This document shows positions 35,837 through 44,081 of a DNA stretch of 64,000 nucleotides, piece after piece. The notes beneath the pieces are model-generated. The model did no database searches and had not been told where the DNA came from. It worked only from the letters and a program-made list of their open reading frames with translations. The DNA lies in NCBI RefSeq assembly GCF_900102625.1, contig NZ_FMZC01000013.1:89865-153864 (forward strand). Direction: 5' to 3'. The position numbers and the translations under genes were made by a program. Origin of the DNA: Paracidovorax valerianellae (GTDB lineage Bacteria; Pseudomonadota; Gammaproteobacteria; Burkholderiales; Burkholderiaceae_C). Within the stretch, counting starts at the first letter, position 1; every line of letters starts with the position of its first letter.

Positions 35837-35893
35837 ATGAACCGCGGCGCCTATCGTCTTCCCTGGCGCCGCCCGAATGGGAAATCCCCGTGA
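35837..35893 (+). CDS. Second upstream mini-frame overlapping trpE start (18 aa)
   Basis: MNRGAYRLPWRRPNGKSP. Its TGA overlaps the GTG start of trpE (GTGA), which would couple trpE translation to this frame. It has one Trp codon in a PWRRP context that also occurs in the 27-aa frame upstream. Confidence 0.4.
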   Translation: MNRGAYRLPWRRPNGKSP

Positions 35894-37389
35894 TCACAGA
35901 ACTTGAATTCAAGAGCCTCGCCGGTGAAGGCTACAACCGCATTCCCCTCATCGCGGAGGCCTTCGCCGACCTGGAGACCCCGCTGTCGCTGTACCTGAAG
36001 CTGGCCTACAGCAAGGATGGCGGCAAATACAGCTTCCTGCTGGAGTCGGTGGTCGGCGGCGAACGCTTCGGCCGCTACAGCTTCATCGGCCTGCCGGCGC
36101 GGACCTTGCTGCGCGCCAGCGGTTTCGGGGCGGAGGCCAAGACCGAAGTGGTCACCGATGGGCAGGTGGTCGAAACGGCGGCCGGGAATCCCCTCGACTT
36201 CATCGAGGCCTACCAGAAGCGTTTCAAGGTGGCGCTGCGGCCGGGCCTGCCGCGGTTCTGCGGCGGGCTGGCCGGGTATTTCGGCTACGACGCGGTGCGC
36301 TACGTCGAAAAGAAGCTGGAGGCCACGTGCCCGCCCGACACGATGGGCACGCCCGACATCTTGCTGCTGCAGTGCGAGGAACTCGCCGTCATCGACAACC
36401 TGTCGGGCAAGCTGTACCTCATCGTGTATGCCGACCCTTCGCAGCCGGAGGCGTATTCCAAGGGCAAGCAGCGCCTGCGGGGCTTGAAGGACCAGCTCAA
36501 GTATTCGGTGGCGGCACCGGTCGTGAAGCCCACCGAAAGCCATCCACCGCAGCGCGACTTCGCCAAGGCCGACTATCTGGCCGCGGTGGACGCGGCCAAG
36601 GAGTTGATCGCCGCGGGCGACTTCATGCAGGTGCAGGTGGGCCAGCGCATCCACAAGCGCTACACCGAATCGCCGCTGTCGCTGTACCGCGCGCTGCGAT
36701 CGCTGAACCCTTCGCCCTACATGTTTTATTACCACATGGGCGACTTTCACATCGTGTCGGCGTCGCCCGAAATCCTGGTGCGCCAGGAGAGCACGCCAGA
36801 GGGCCAGAAGGTCACCATCCGTCCGCTGGCCGGCACCCGCCCGCGCGGTGCCACGCCCGAGCGCGACAAGGCCACCGAGATCGAACTGGTCAACGACCCC
36901 AAGGAGCGGGCCGAGCACGTGATGCTGATCGACTTGGCCCGCAACGACATCGGGCGCATCGCCAAGACGGGCTCTGTGAAGGTGACGGAAGCGTTTGCCG
37001 TAGAGCGTTACAGCCATGTGATGCACATCGTGAGCAACGTCGAAGGGCTGCTCAACGACGGCATGACCAACATGGATGTGCTGAAGGCGACCTTTCCGGC
37101 CGGCACGCTCACCGGGGCGCCCAAGGTACATGCGATGGAACTGATCGACCGGCTGGAGCCTGTCAAGCGCGGCCTGTATGGCGGTGCCTGCGGCTATTTG
37201 AGCTATGCCGGCGACATGGACGTGGCCATCGCCATCCGCACCGGCATCGTGAAGGACGGCATGCTCTATGTGCAGGCGGCGGCCGGGGTGGTGGCCGACT
37301 CGGTGCCTGAGTTGGAGTGGAAAGAAACGGAACACAAGGCCCGCGCCCTGCTGCGCGCCGCCGAATTGGTAGAGGAAGGACTGGAATGA
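35890..37389 (+). CDS. trpE: Anthranilate synthase component I
   Basis: 499 aa. TrpE converts chorismate to anthranilate with ammonia from the TrpG partner. Chorismate-binding motifs are PSPYMFYYHMGDFHIVSASPEILVR, RPLAGTRPRGATPERD, DLARNDIGRIAKTGSVKV and PAGTLTGAPKVHAMELI. The N-terminal regulatory region contains LLESVVGGERFGRYSFIG, where the ESxxx element binds tryptophan for feedback inhibition. GTG start overlaps an upstream mini-frame. It overlaps the chorismate mutase gene (ATGA). No trpG follows. Confidence 0.95.
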   Translation: MITELEFKSLAGEGYNRIPLIAEAFADLETPLSLYLKLAYSKDGGKYSFLLESVVGGERFGRYSFIGLPARTLLRASGFGAEAKTEVVTDGQVVETAAGNPLDFIEAYQKRFKVALRPGLPRFCGGLAGYFGYDAVRYVEKKLEATCPPDTMGTPDILLLQCEELAVIDNLSGKLYLIVYADPSQPEAYSKGKQRLRGLKDQLKYSVAAPVVKPTESHPPQRDFAKADYLAAVDAAKELIAAGDFMQVQVGQRIHKRYTESPLSLYRALRSLNPSPYMFYYHMGDFHIVSASPEILVRQESTPEGQKVTIRPLAGTRPRGATPERDKATEIELVNDPKERAEHVMLIDLARNDIGRIAKTGSVKVTEAFAVERYSHVMHIVSNVEGLLNDGMTNMDVLKATFPAGTLTGAPKVHAMELIDRLEPVKRGLYGGACGYLSYAGDMDVAIAIRTGIVKDGMLYVQAAAGVVADSVPELEWKETEHKARALLRAAELVEEGLE

Positions 37390-37724
37390 CCCGGGCGATC
37401 GACAAAGTGGAGCCTTGCAGCAGCATGGAGCAAGTGCGGGCGCGCATCGACGCGCTCGACGACATCCTCGTGCCGCTGCTGGTGGAACGCGGCGGCTACA
37501 TGACGCAGGCTGCCTTGAACAAGCAGCGTGAATCCCAGGTGCGGGACGAAGGCCGCATCGAGTTCATCGTGAAAAGGGTGCGGGAGCGTGCCGAGGCGGA
37601 AGGCGGGGTGCCCGAGGTGATCGAGGCCATCTACCGCAGCATGATGGAAACCTACATCGCCTACGAGCACCGGGAGTTTGCACGGCTTCTCGAACAGGGC
37701 GCCAAGAAGGCAGCGTCCGAATAA
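37386..37724 (+). CDS. Chorismate mutase, AroQ type
   Basis: 112 aa all-helical AroQ domain. VRARIDALDDILVPLLVERGGYMTQAALNK carries the first catalytic Arg and Lys area; RDEGRIEFIVKRVRERAEAEGGVPEVIEAIYRSMMETYIAYEH completes the fold. It converts chorismate to prephenate. Placed directly behind trpE with an ATGA overlap, it competes for the same substrate. hrpX follows on the other strand. Confidence 0.88.
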   Translation: MTRAIDKVEPCSSMEQVRARIDALDDILVPLLVERGGYMTQAALNKQRESQVRDEGRIEFIVKRVRERAEAEGGVPEVIEAIYRSMMETYIAYEHREFARLLEQGAKKAASE

Positions 37725-37767
37725 GCGCCTGGCGGCGGACCGCGTCGGCGCCCCGCAGGGCGTCGTC

Positions 37768-39195
37768 TCAGTGCGCATCGACGGGCCGGGCAGCCGACAG
37801 TTTGAAGGCATTGGCCAGCGTGGACCGGTTACAGATGCCCCAGCGCGACGCCACGTCCAGCATGTGCGCCCGCCCACCGGTGTCGCTCATCTCGCGCAGC
37901 TCGTCTTCGATGCGCTTCACGCGTTCGGTCCGGATCAGCTCCGCAGGTGTCATACCCAGGTGGTTGCGGAAGGCCAGTTGCAGCGCGCGTTCGGTCACGC
38001 CCAAGCGGCCGGCGATTTCGCGCACCGACAGGTTGGCGTCGTGCAGGTGCTCGACGATGTAGCGGTAGGCCGCGCGATAGCGGGGTGGAAGGCGAAGGCC
38101 GGTCGTGTCCTGCGCCTGCGAGGGCAGGCTGGACGCGGCGCTGTTCATGCGTGCCAGCACCGTGTTGTGCACGACCCGCATCGCCTGGGCCACATGCCGT
38201 TTGTACTGGCGCAGTGATTCGCCCAGCCGTCCTTCTTCCATGTGGATCTTGGACAGGCAGTATTGAATATCGGAGGCATAGGGGTGCCGATCGACCTCGC
38301 GCTCGATGCTGGCCAGCGTCTGGATGACATCGCGGGCTGGCGTGGCCGCCTTGTCGGTCAGCAGCGCCAGGCAGGCTTCCACCCGCACCTGCGATTCGAG
38401 CCCTGCCAGCTCGTGTTCGCGCAGCCAGCGGACGAAGCCCGCAATGGCTTCCTGCCGTCCGGCGGGCTGCAATCCCAGCAGGCCGCTGCGCAGGTAGGCC
38501 AGGCGGGCCCGCAGCAGTTGGGGCACGCTGGTCGATGATTCGAGCGCGGCCAGTTCGGCCACCATCTCGGATTGGGTAGGAAGGTCGCGGGCCAGTGCCA
38601 CGGCGGACTCCGACAGCGCGTGGTCCGTCAACTCTTCATGGCGCAGCAGGTGCACCCGGGCCAACACCTCCAGGCGGACGGCCCGTGCATGGGGCGCCAG
38701 CATCGCGGCGGCTTCGGACTGGCAGAGCACCTCGGCCTGGCGCGCTGTGGCCAGGGCTTCCGCGTGCTGGCCCAGGGCCTGCAGCGACAGCGCCTTTCCG
38801 CAGTGGCCTTCCACGCGCAGTTCGACCGGAGCCTCGTGGTCGCCGGCGACGATCGCCCAGCACGCGACGGCGCGTGCCGGCTTGTTCAGGTGGTGAAAGA
38901 GCCAGGCCTGGTCCAGCGCCGACTGCCAGCGCACATTGCTGCGCGAAACTTGGTCATACGCCTTCAATTGCTGATGGAAGACTTCGCTGGCAGCTTCTTC
39001 CATGCCGACCAGCAGAAGGCTGCGGCCCAGAAGCGCCCCTTCGTGCGCCGAGCCGGTATCGCGTCCGCTGCGCTCCAGACGACGGCGGCCGATGCCTGCT
39101 GCGTCTTTGATGCGCGTGGCTTGAATGAGGTTCGAAAGTTCTGGCGCCTGGGCCTGGGCGCGCTGGCAAGACAACGACAGCAGTGAGAGCAGCAT
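37768..39195 (-). CDS. hrpX: HrpX/HrpB-type AraC-family activator of the type III genes
   Basis: 475 aa. The long N-terminal region is helical and TPR-like; the AraC-type DNA-binding domain occupies the last 110 or so residues (RYIVEHLHDANLSVREIAGRLGVTERALQLAFRNHLGMTPAELIRTERVKRIEDELR and WGICNRSTLANAF). HrpX (Xanthomonas) and HrpB (Ralstonia) bind PIP boxes in front of hrp operons and effector genes. Start ATG at 39193-39195. Divergent from hrpG across a 642-bp spacer. Confidence 0.9.
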   Translation of the reverse strand: MLLSLLSLSCQRAQAQAPELSNLIQATRIKDAAGIGRRRLERSGRDTGSAHEGALLGRSLLLVGMEEAASEVFHQQLKAYDQVSRSNVRWQSALDQAWLFHHLNKPARAVACWAIVAGDHEAPVELRVEGHCGKALSLQALGQHAEALATARQAEVLCQSEAAAMLAPHARAVRLEVLARVHLLRHEELTDHALSESAVALARDLPTQSEMVAELAALESSTSVPQLLRARLAYLRSGLLGLQPAGRQEAIAGFVRWLREHELAGLESQVRVEACLALLTDKAATPARDVIQTLASIEREVDRHPYASDIQYCLSKIHMEEGRLGESLRQYKRHVAQAMRVVHNTVLARMNSAASSLPSQAQDTTGLRLPPRYRAAYRYIVEHLHDANLSVREIAGRLGVTERALQLAFRNHLGMTPAELIRTERVKRIEDELREMSDTGGRAHMLDVASRWGICNRSTLANAFKLSAARPVDAH

Positions 39196-39837
39196 GGTGG
39201 TTCGCGGAGGGCGCCGCGCCTTTGGTTGATGACCACTCGATGCTAGGAACGGGGCCCAAAGCAATGCTCAATTTGCTTACGCCGAATCCTCAACTTTTGC
39301 CATTTGGCACGTTTGGCGGTGATTGGCTTCGGATACCGTTGGACGCCTGTCTGCTCAAGCGCTGGAACGATGTTCATCCCGTGTTCATCTGGCGCTCATC
39401 CGTTTTTCATCCGGAGATTGCCTTTGTGTTCACCCTGGGTGACTACAGTGAAGTGACTCCTGGGCCCTGGATACGTGGATACGGCGCCTTCCCAGCAGTG
39501 GATTCAAAAAAGAAAAGTTTTTGCTGAATCGGGGGGAAGCGGTGCGAATCCGTTTCGAAATGAATTGAGAGAAGAAAACCACATTCCAGAACTGATAAGT
39601 AGTAGCTATGGCGTTGAATAGTTATTGCCTATAAGTAATTGCCCTGGCAAAAGGGCATACTGCGGAGAATATTTCCTCGATTCTGTTCAGCGGAAGATAA
39701 GAGAAAAATTGCAAAGTATGTGACTACATGTAGCAACCGAATGAACTGCATTCGGCACCTACGACCAGCTCATCAAGCCAGGGGGCCGCGTCCAAGGCGC
39801 CGCCATTTGTCGATATAAATTTGCGTTGAGGGATTCC
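39196..39837. other. Long hrpX-hrpG regulatory spacer
   Basis: 642 bp with no convincing gene. The part from about 39540 on is AT-rich. It includes four 11-bp-phased repeats at 39373-39412 and must hold the divergent promoters of both regulators. Confidence 0.7.
39373..39412 (+). repeat. Four direct repeats TTCATCY spaced exactly 11 bp
   Basis: TTCATCC at 39373, TTCATCT at 39384, CTCATCC at 39395 and TTCATCC at 39406. The 7+4 arrangement is that of OmpR/PhoB-type response-regulator boxes, which bind in tandem on one helix face. Confidence 0.65.
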
Positions 39838-40551
39838 ATGAACGTTGCTCTTCTTTCGCGTCGATCGACGGTGAATCAGTTCCTGGTGGAACTGCTCTCC
39901 CGGGGCGGAATTCAGGCCATGCTGCACGTCAGCATCACTGCGTTTCGCATGCAGGTAAGGCAACAGGCATTCGATGCCGTGATCCTTGAAGACTGCGGAG
40001 GAACGCTGGCGGAAGACCTCGGCCTCATCAAAACCTGTGTCTCCGACCAGATCCCGGTCGTGGTCGTGGGTGCGGAACTGCACGCGGGTTTCGGCGTTGC
40101 GCTGGCCTGCGGGGCGGTGGACTACATCAGCCTTTCCCGGGTAGGGCACGACGAACTCAAGACCCGCCTGCGCGGGCACATGGAGGCGCAGGCCTTCCAG
40201 GCGGCGCACCCGATCGACGTCGATGGCTGCCGGCTCGATCCGGCAAGGCTTTGCATCGTGCACGGTGACAAGACCGTGGGCCTGACCCACCGCGAATGCG
40301 AACTGGCCTGCCTGCTTTTCTCCAAGCCGAACCAGGTGGTGTCGTTGCCGACCATCATCGCCAAGGTCTGGGGACGCTCGGTCGAATCCAACAAGCGCAC
40401 GCTGGAGCAGCACATCTACAAATTGCGTACGAAGCTGCGCGAGGCCGGCTGCCAACTGCGTGTTCAGGCCGCCTATGGTCGGGGCTATCGGCTGTTGTCG
40501 CATGAGGGCACCGAGGCAGTGGGCAACGAATACACGGCGCTTTACTGGTAG
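39838..40551 (+). CDS. hrpG: HrpG, OmpR-family response regulator of the hrp regulon
   Basis: 237 aa. An N-terminal receiver-like domain (AFDAVILEDCGG with Asp/Glu; VDYISLSRVG) precedes a C-terminal winged helix (VGLTHRECELACLLFSKPNQVVSLPTIIAKVWGRSVESNKRTLEQHIYKLRTKLRE...RGYRL). HrpG sits at the top of the hrp cascade and activates hrpX. The ATG at 39838 follows GAGGGATTCC; an in-frame TTG four codons earlier is less likely. No sensor kinase gene is adjacent. Confidence 0.9.
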   Translation: MNVALLSRRSTVNQFLVELLSRGGIQAMLHVSITAFRMQVRQQAFDAVILEDCGGTLAEDLGLIKTCVSDQIPVVVVGAELHAGFGVALACGAVDYISLSRVGHDELKTRLRGHMEAQAFQAAHPIDVDGCRLDPARLCIVHGDKTVGLTHRECELACLLFSKPNQVVSLPTIIAKVWGRSVESNKRTLEQHIYKLRTKLREAGCQLRVQAAYGRGYRLLSHEGTEAVGNEYTALYW

Positions 40552-40594
40552 TGCCCCATGGTGTCGCAGCGCTGCGCTGGCACGCGCTGGACCC

Positions 40595-41050
40595 TCAGAC
40601 CTTCAGCCAGATGTAGTCGCCCGCGCAGATGCCGTTGAAGGCTTCGTCGGTCGAGCTCAGCACGTTGTCCTTCCAGTAGCGCCCGTGCTCGGTGTAGTGC
40701 GTGAGCGTTTCGGCCAACCAGGTGCCATTGATTTCAGGCGTCATCGGCACGCGCACGATCAGGATGATCCCGCCGGTGTCGGGGTTGATGCCTGCCTGCG
40801 CCTGGTCCTGCGCATAGACGGTGAGGTTGGCCTCCAGCAGCAGCCGGAAGATGGTCAATGTGCGACCCGCCGTGACGATGCCGAAATGGAAGTTGAGGTA
40901 CATGGCCGCCGGATCGTTCTCGTAGTGGGACATCAGGATTTCAAATCCCTCCACTTCGATCCATCCTTGCGCGAGCACGGCTTCGGCATCTGGCAGGTCG
41001 ATGGCCTCGCACAGTTCGGTGACCAGCTGGTTGTATTGATCAAGGCTCAT
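40595..41050 (-). CDS. hpaB: HpaB-like type III chaperone (CesT fold)
   Basis: 151 aa acidic CesT-type protein (DQYNQLVTELCEAIDLPDAEAVLAQGWIEVEGFEILMSH; FRLLLEANLTVYAQDQAQAGINPDTGGIILIVRVP). HpaB is the general effector chaperone of group 2 hrp systems and targets many effectors to the HrcN ATPase. Last gene of the hrcU operon; its ATG overlaps the hpaA stop (ATGA). Confidence 0.85.
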   Translation of the reverse strand: MSLDQYNQLVTELCEAIDLPDAEAVLAQGWIEVEGFEILMSHYENDPAAMYLNFHFGIVTAGRTLTIFRLLLEANLTVYAQDQAQAGINPDTGGIILIVRVPMTPEINGTWLAETLTHYTEHGRYWKDNVLSSTDEAFNGICAGDYIWLKV

Positions 41051-42090
41051 GGGCGTACGCGTCTCGATAGGTTCTGGCTCATCTGCAAACTTCGGTCGGC
41101 GGACGTTTTTGCCTGGGAGTCCGTTCTTGGCGTGTCCGTGCTCAGCAACTTCAGCGGCAACAGGACTTTTTGATCTTTCATCCGAGTGGTGTCACTGGCT
41201 GAATCGGCTGCAGGGGCGCCGCACTCCAGCACCTTGATCTTTACCCGCTGCAGAGTGCTCAATGCGCCCCGAACGCGGTGGTCTTGCAGATAAGCGGCGA
41301 CTTCTGCCATGCCGCGAGCAGCGCTCGCCTCGAAATGGGGCGCTCGGCTGTACTGCCAAAGTTGCTGGGTCAACACCGAAGCCCGGTCCTGTTCCGTACC
41401 TGCGTACCGCTGGCGCATGACCTCCAGCGTTGCCGCGCCTGCGCCTGACAACGAAGGTCTGGCGAATCGCCCCGATGGGTTGTCGCGGGAGTTTCCCTGA
41501 TCGCCTTTCCCTGATCCTGATCCAGACCCCGACCCCGACCCGGAACCCGACCCGGAACCGGAACCGGAACCGGAACCGGAACCGGAACCGGAACCGGATT
41601 GGTTTCCTCCCGAGCCGTCCTGGGAGCCGCCCTCGTTGTCCCGGGTTCTGCTCTCCCCGCGCAGAAAGCTGTCGTGGGACGCTGGCTCGGTGACCGTTTC
41701 CTTCAAAGATTCCCGAGATCTGGGGTTGCGCTCTCCGCGGTCGTCATCGCTCAGCGCTTTCAGCCGATCGGCGTTGCCCAGCCGATCGTCGGCTTCTTCG
41801 GAGTCGGTTTGCAAGATCTCATACATAGCTTCCTGCATCGGCAGCGGCGCATCGGGCTGGCCCGGAAGGCTGCTCTGTTTCGGCGGCAGTGGAAGCGGCG
41901 GGCGGGGCACCGTTCTGAACACGTAATCGCCGAAGCGACCTTGGGCCACCGAGGTATTGCGTGCCGCCTGCTCGCGCTGCGCCAACGCCGCTTGCGTCTG
42001 CGCCTGCAAATGGTTGTGTTCCCGCAGCCGCAGCTGTTTGAGCCGCAGCGTTTGTTGCAAGCCACGAAATTGGGAACTGCTGGGGTTCAT
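41047..42090 (-). CDS. hpaA: HpaA-like type III secretion control protein
   Basis: 347 aa. The position between hrcS and hpaB is that of hpaA in Xanthomonas. The sequence is largely disordered: an Arg/Gln-rich N-terminus (SQFRGLQQTLRLKQLRLREHNHLQAQTQAALAQREQAARN), a charged middle, a (GS)n tract encoded by the hexamer CCGGAA repeated about 8 times, and a structured C-terminus (LTQQLWQYSRAPHFEASAARGMAEVAAYLQDHRVRGALSTLQRVKIKVLEC). HpaA is secreted and binds HpaB to control export; that role is transferred by position. Longer than Xanthomonas HpaA owing to the GS tract. ATGA overlaps on both sides. Confidence 0.7.
   Translation of the reverse strand: MNPSSSQFRGLQQTLRLKQLRLREHNHLQAQTQAALAQREQAARNTSVAQGRFGDYVFRTVPRPPLPLPPKQSSLPGQPDAPLPMQEAMYEILQTDSEEADDRLGNADRLKALSDDDRGERNPRSRESLKETVTEPASHDSFLRGESRTRDNEGGSQDGSGGNQSGSGSGSGSGSGSGSGSGSGSGSGSGSGSGKGDQGNSRDNPSGRFARPSLSGAGAATLEVMRQRYAGTEQDRASVLTQQLWQYSRAPHFEASAARGMAEVAAYLQDHRVRGALSTLQRVKIKVLECGAPAADSASDTTRMKDQKVLLPLKLLSTDTPRTDSQAKTSADRSLQMSQNLSRRVRP
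41552..41598. repeat. Hexanucleotide tandem repeat (CCGGAA)~8 in hpaA
   Basis: Perfect period of 6 over 47 bp, extended to the left by degenerate units from about 41525. It codes for alternating Gly-Ser, so copy-number change keeps the frame. Confidence 0.9.
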
Positions 42091-42350
42091 GGCGAGAACG
42101 TGGCTGCGAGCAGCCTCTGGGAAAACTGCAATACGGTCGTGCCCACCCAGGGCGCGGTGACCGCCACGGTGACCGTGACGCAGATCAATTTGATGCCTTG
42201 TGAAATGGCCGCGTCCTGCAGCGAGGTCACGGCCTGCACCAACGCCACCAGCAAGCCGACGACAGCCGCCACCGCCACGGCGGGCAGCGAAAGAATGAGG
42301 CACAGCATGAGTGCCTCCGAGGTCAACTGGACAATGTTGTCATGGGTCAT
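42087..42350 (-). CDS. hrcS: HrcS, export apparatus membrane protein
   Basis: 87 aa with two hydrophobic segments, the SctS/FliQ family: NIVQLTSEALMLCLILSLPAVAVAAVVGLLVALVQAVTSLQDAAISQGIKLICV. Part of the inner-membrane export gate with HrcR and HrcT. Stop overlaps the hpaA start (ATGA). Confidence 0.96.
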   Translation of the reverse strand: MTHDNIVQLTSEALMLCLILSLPAVAVAAVVGLLVALVQAVTSLQDAAISQGIKLICVTVTVAVTAPWVGTTVLQFSQRLLAATFSP

Positions 42351-42366
42351 GGCCGGGTGTCCTTCG

Positions 42367-43038
42367 TCATCGGTAGGTCAGCACCAGGCCGTGCATGACC
42401 TGGGACCATCCATCGAGCACCACGAACAGCAAAAGCTTGAACGGAATGGCGATGTTGGTGGGCGAAACCTGGGACAGGCCCATGGCCAGCAGCACGTTGG
42501 CGATGACCAGTTCCACGATCACGAACGCGAGGTACAGAAGAAAGCCGATGCGGAAGGCGGCCGTCAGTTCGGTGAGCAGGAAAGCCGGTGCCACGACGAT
42601 CAGGTCGTCGGCCAGCAAAGCTTTCGCGCGCTCCTGGGGCCATATCGCCTGGGCGGACTTCAGGAAAAACGCTTTCTCGGCAGGGTGGGCGTGCTTGACC
42701 AGGAACTGCCGGAAAGGCTCTTTGGCAGCGGATGCCGCCATCAGCATCTGCTGCGTGTTCGAGCTTTGGGAGCTGGGCGGCGCGGCCTGGATCTTGTCCG
42801 CCGCCTCCATGGCGACGGGCGCCATGACATAGATCGAAATGATGATGGCGATGCCGTTGAGCACCATGTTCGGTGGAACCTGCTGGATGCCCAGTGCGTT
42901 GCGCAGCAACCCCAGCACCACCACGACCTTGGTGTACGAAGTCACCACCATGGCCGCGAACGGAAGTACCGCCAGCGCCATGAGGGCGATGAACAGCGAG
43001 GTGGGGTCCAACCCCTGGACGGGTGACAGCGGGCTCAT
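42367..43038 (-). CDS. hrcR: HrcR, export apparatus membrane protein
   Basis: 223 aa, SctR/FliP family with four hydrophobic segments. The characteristic blocks are VTSYTKVVVVLGLLRNALGIQQVPPNMVLNGIAIIISIYVM, PAFLLTELTAAFRIGFLLYLAFVIVELVIANVLLAMG and SPTNIAIPFKLLLFVVLDGW. Builds the export gate with HrcS and HrcT. Start overlaps hrcQ stop. Confidence 0.97.
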   Translation of the reverse strand: MSPLSPVQGLDPTSLFIALMALAVLPFAAMVVTSYTKVVVVLGLLRNALGIQQVPPNMVLNGIAIIISIYVMAPVAMEAADKIQAAPPSSQSSNTQQMLMAASAAKEPFRQFLVKHAHPAEKAFFLKSAQAIWPQERAKALLADDLIVVAPAFLLTELTAAFRIGFLLYLAFVIVELVIANVLLAMGLSQVSPTNIAIPFKLLLFVVLDGWSQVMHGLVLTYR

Positions 43039-44078
43039 GGCAGTGCTGGCGTGGTGTCCGGCGTCTGGCCGATGCCCATGCGTTCGATGCGCACCCCGAG
43101 TTGTTCGCCGATGACGATCAGCCGGCCGATGCCGACCACCTGGTCATGGCACACGAGGCGCACCGCTGCGTCTCGCACGGGCGTGTCCAGCGTGATGACC
43201 GAGCCGGGGCCGAACGCGGCGAGGTCGTCCAGGCGCACGCGGGCGCTGTCGATTTCGAAGGCTACGGGGATCGACAACTGGCCGACGGTGCCGATCTCGC
43301 TGCCTTCGGGCAGATCGTTCTCCGGTACGGGGGCGCTGCCGGCCTGCGGCGCTGCGTCCAGCGTGGCCTGGTGGGAGTCGATGTCGAGTTGTGCGGTGGT
43401 TTCCATGGAGGCGCCCATTCCAAAAGACAAGTGGCAATGCAAGGGAGCCGACGCAGCGGCGGACAAGCCCGTGAGCAGCACGTCACCGGCCCCGACCGAA
43501 CCCAGGTCGGCGGCGCGAAACGTTTTGCGAACGAGGCGGATGCGGCACGCGACACGCAGGCCGAAAAGGTGGCTGGCGTCCGTCGCCACCGAGGCGGCGA
43601 GCAAGGCATGGATCTGTCCGGCCATCGCGTCGTCCATGGCTTGCAGGCCGACGCGCCGGTTCTGCGCGGCGACTTCATAAGGAGCCGGCCCCTTGCCGAG
43701 GTCCATGCCGTGAAGCACGAGCCCTGGCAACCTGGCCTGGAACGTGGCCAGCGTCTGGGCCATCAACGATTGGGCGACGTCTCTCGCCAGCGCTGCGTCT
43801 GGCAGGCGGGCCGCCATCTCCAGCGCAGGCCAGTCTGCCGTGGGTACGCACAGGTGCAACGAGCCCTGCGCGCACTGAAATGCCAGGTCAATGCGCCGTG
43901 CGGATACATCCGGTGCCCGGCTGACCATGGCCCCGGGCTTTCCCGTCAATGCCCGGACCCAGCGCACGAACCGCCGATCGAAGACCACGCGCGCAAGACG
44001 CGCTTCGCTCTGGTCCACGGACGGCAGATGCCTTGCGAGGTCGTTGGGTGGGAAAGCCGGCGGCTTGACTGCGTTCAA
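43035..44078 (-). CDS. hrcQ: HrcQ, cytoplasmic ring protein (SctQ, FliM/FliN-like)
   Basis: 347 aa. The C-terminal SpoA (FliN-like) domain is clear: GTVGQLSIPVAFEIDSARVRLDDLAAFGPGSVITLDTPVRDAAVRLVCHDQVVGIGRLIVIGEQLGVRIERM. The N-terminal half is the poorly conserved SctQ domain. The only upstream start in frame is a TTG at 44076-44078 right after the hpaP stop; an ATG there opens a different, unrelated frame. The ring it forms holds the HrcL-HrcN complex. Confidence 0.9.
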   Translation of the reverse strand: MNAVKPPAFPPNDLARHLPSVDQSEARLARVVFDRRFVRWVRALTGKPGAMVSRAPDVSARRIDLAFQCAQGSLHLCVPTADWPALEMAARLPDAALARDVAQSLMAQTLATFQARLPGLVLHGMDLGKGPAPYEVAAQNRRVGLQAMDDAMAGQIHALLAASVATDASHLFGLRVACRIRLVRKTFRAADLGSVGAGDVLLTGLSAAASAPLHCHLSFGMGASMETTAQLDIDSHQATLDAAPQAGSAPVPENDLPEGSEIGTVGQLSIPVAFEIDSARVRLDDLAAFGPGSVITLDTPVRDAAVRLVCHDQVVGIGRLIVIGEQLGVRIERMGIGQTPDTTPALP

Positions 44079-44081
44079 GGG

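Noticed and set aside
39183..39527. 114-codon plus-strand frame in the hrpX-hrpG spacer
   Set aside because: It covers the regulatory repeats and hrpX 5' end, with no homology visible.
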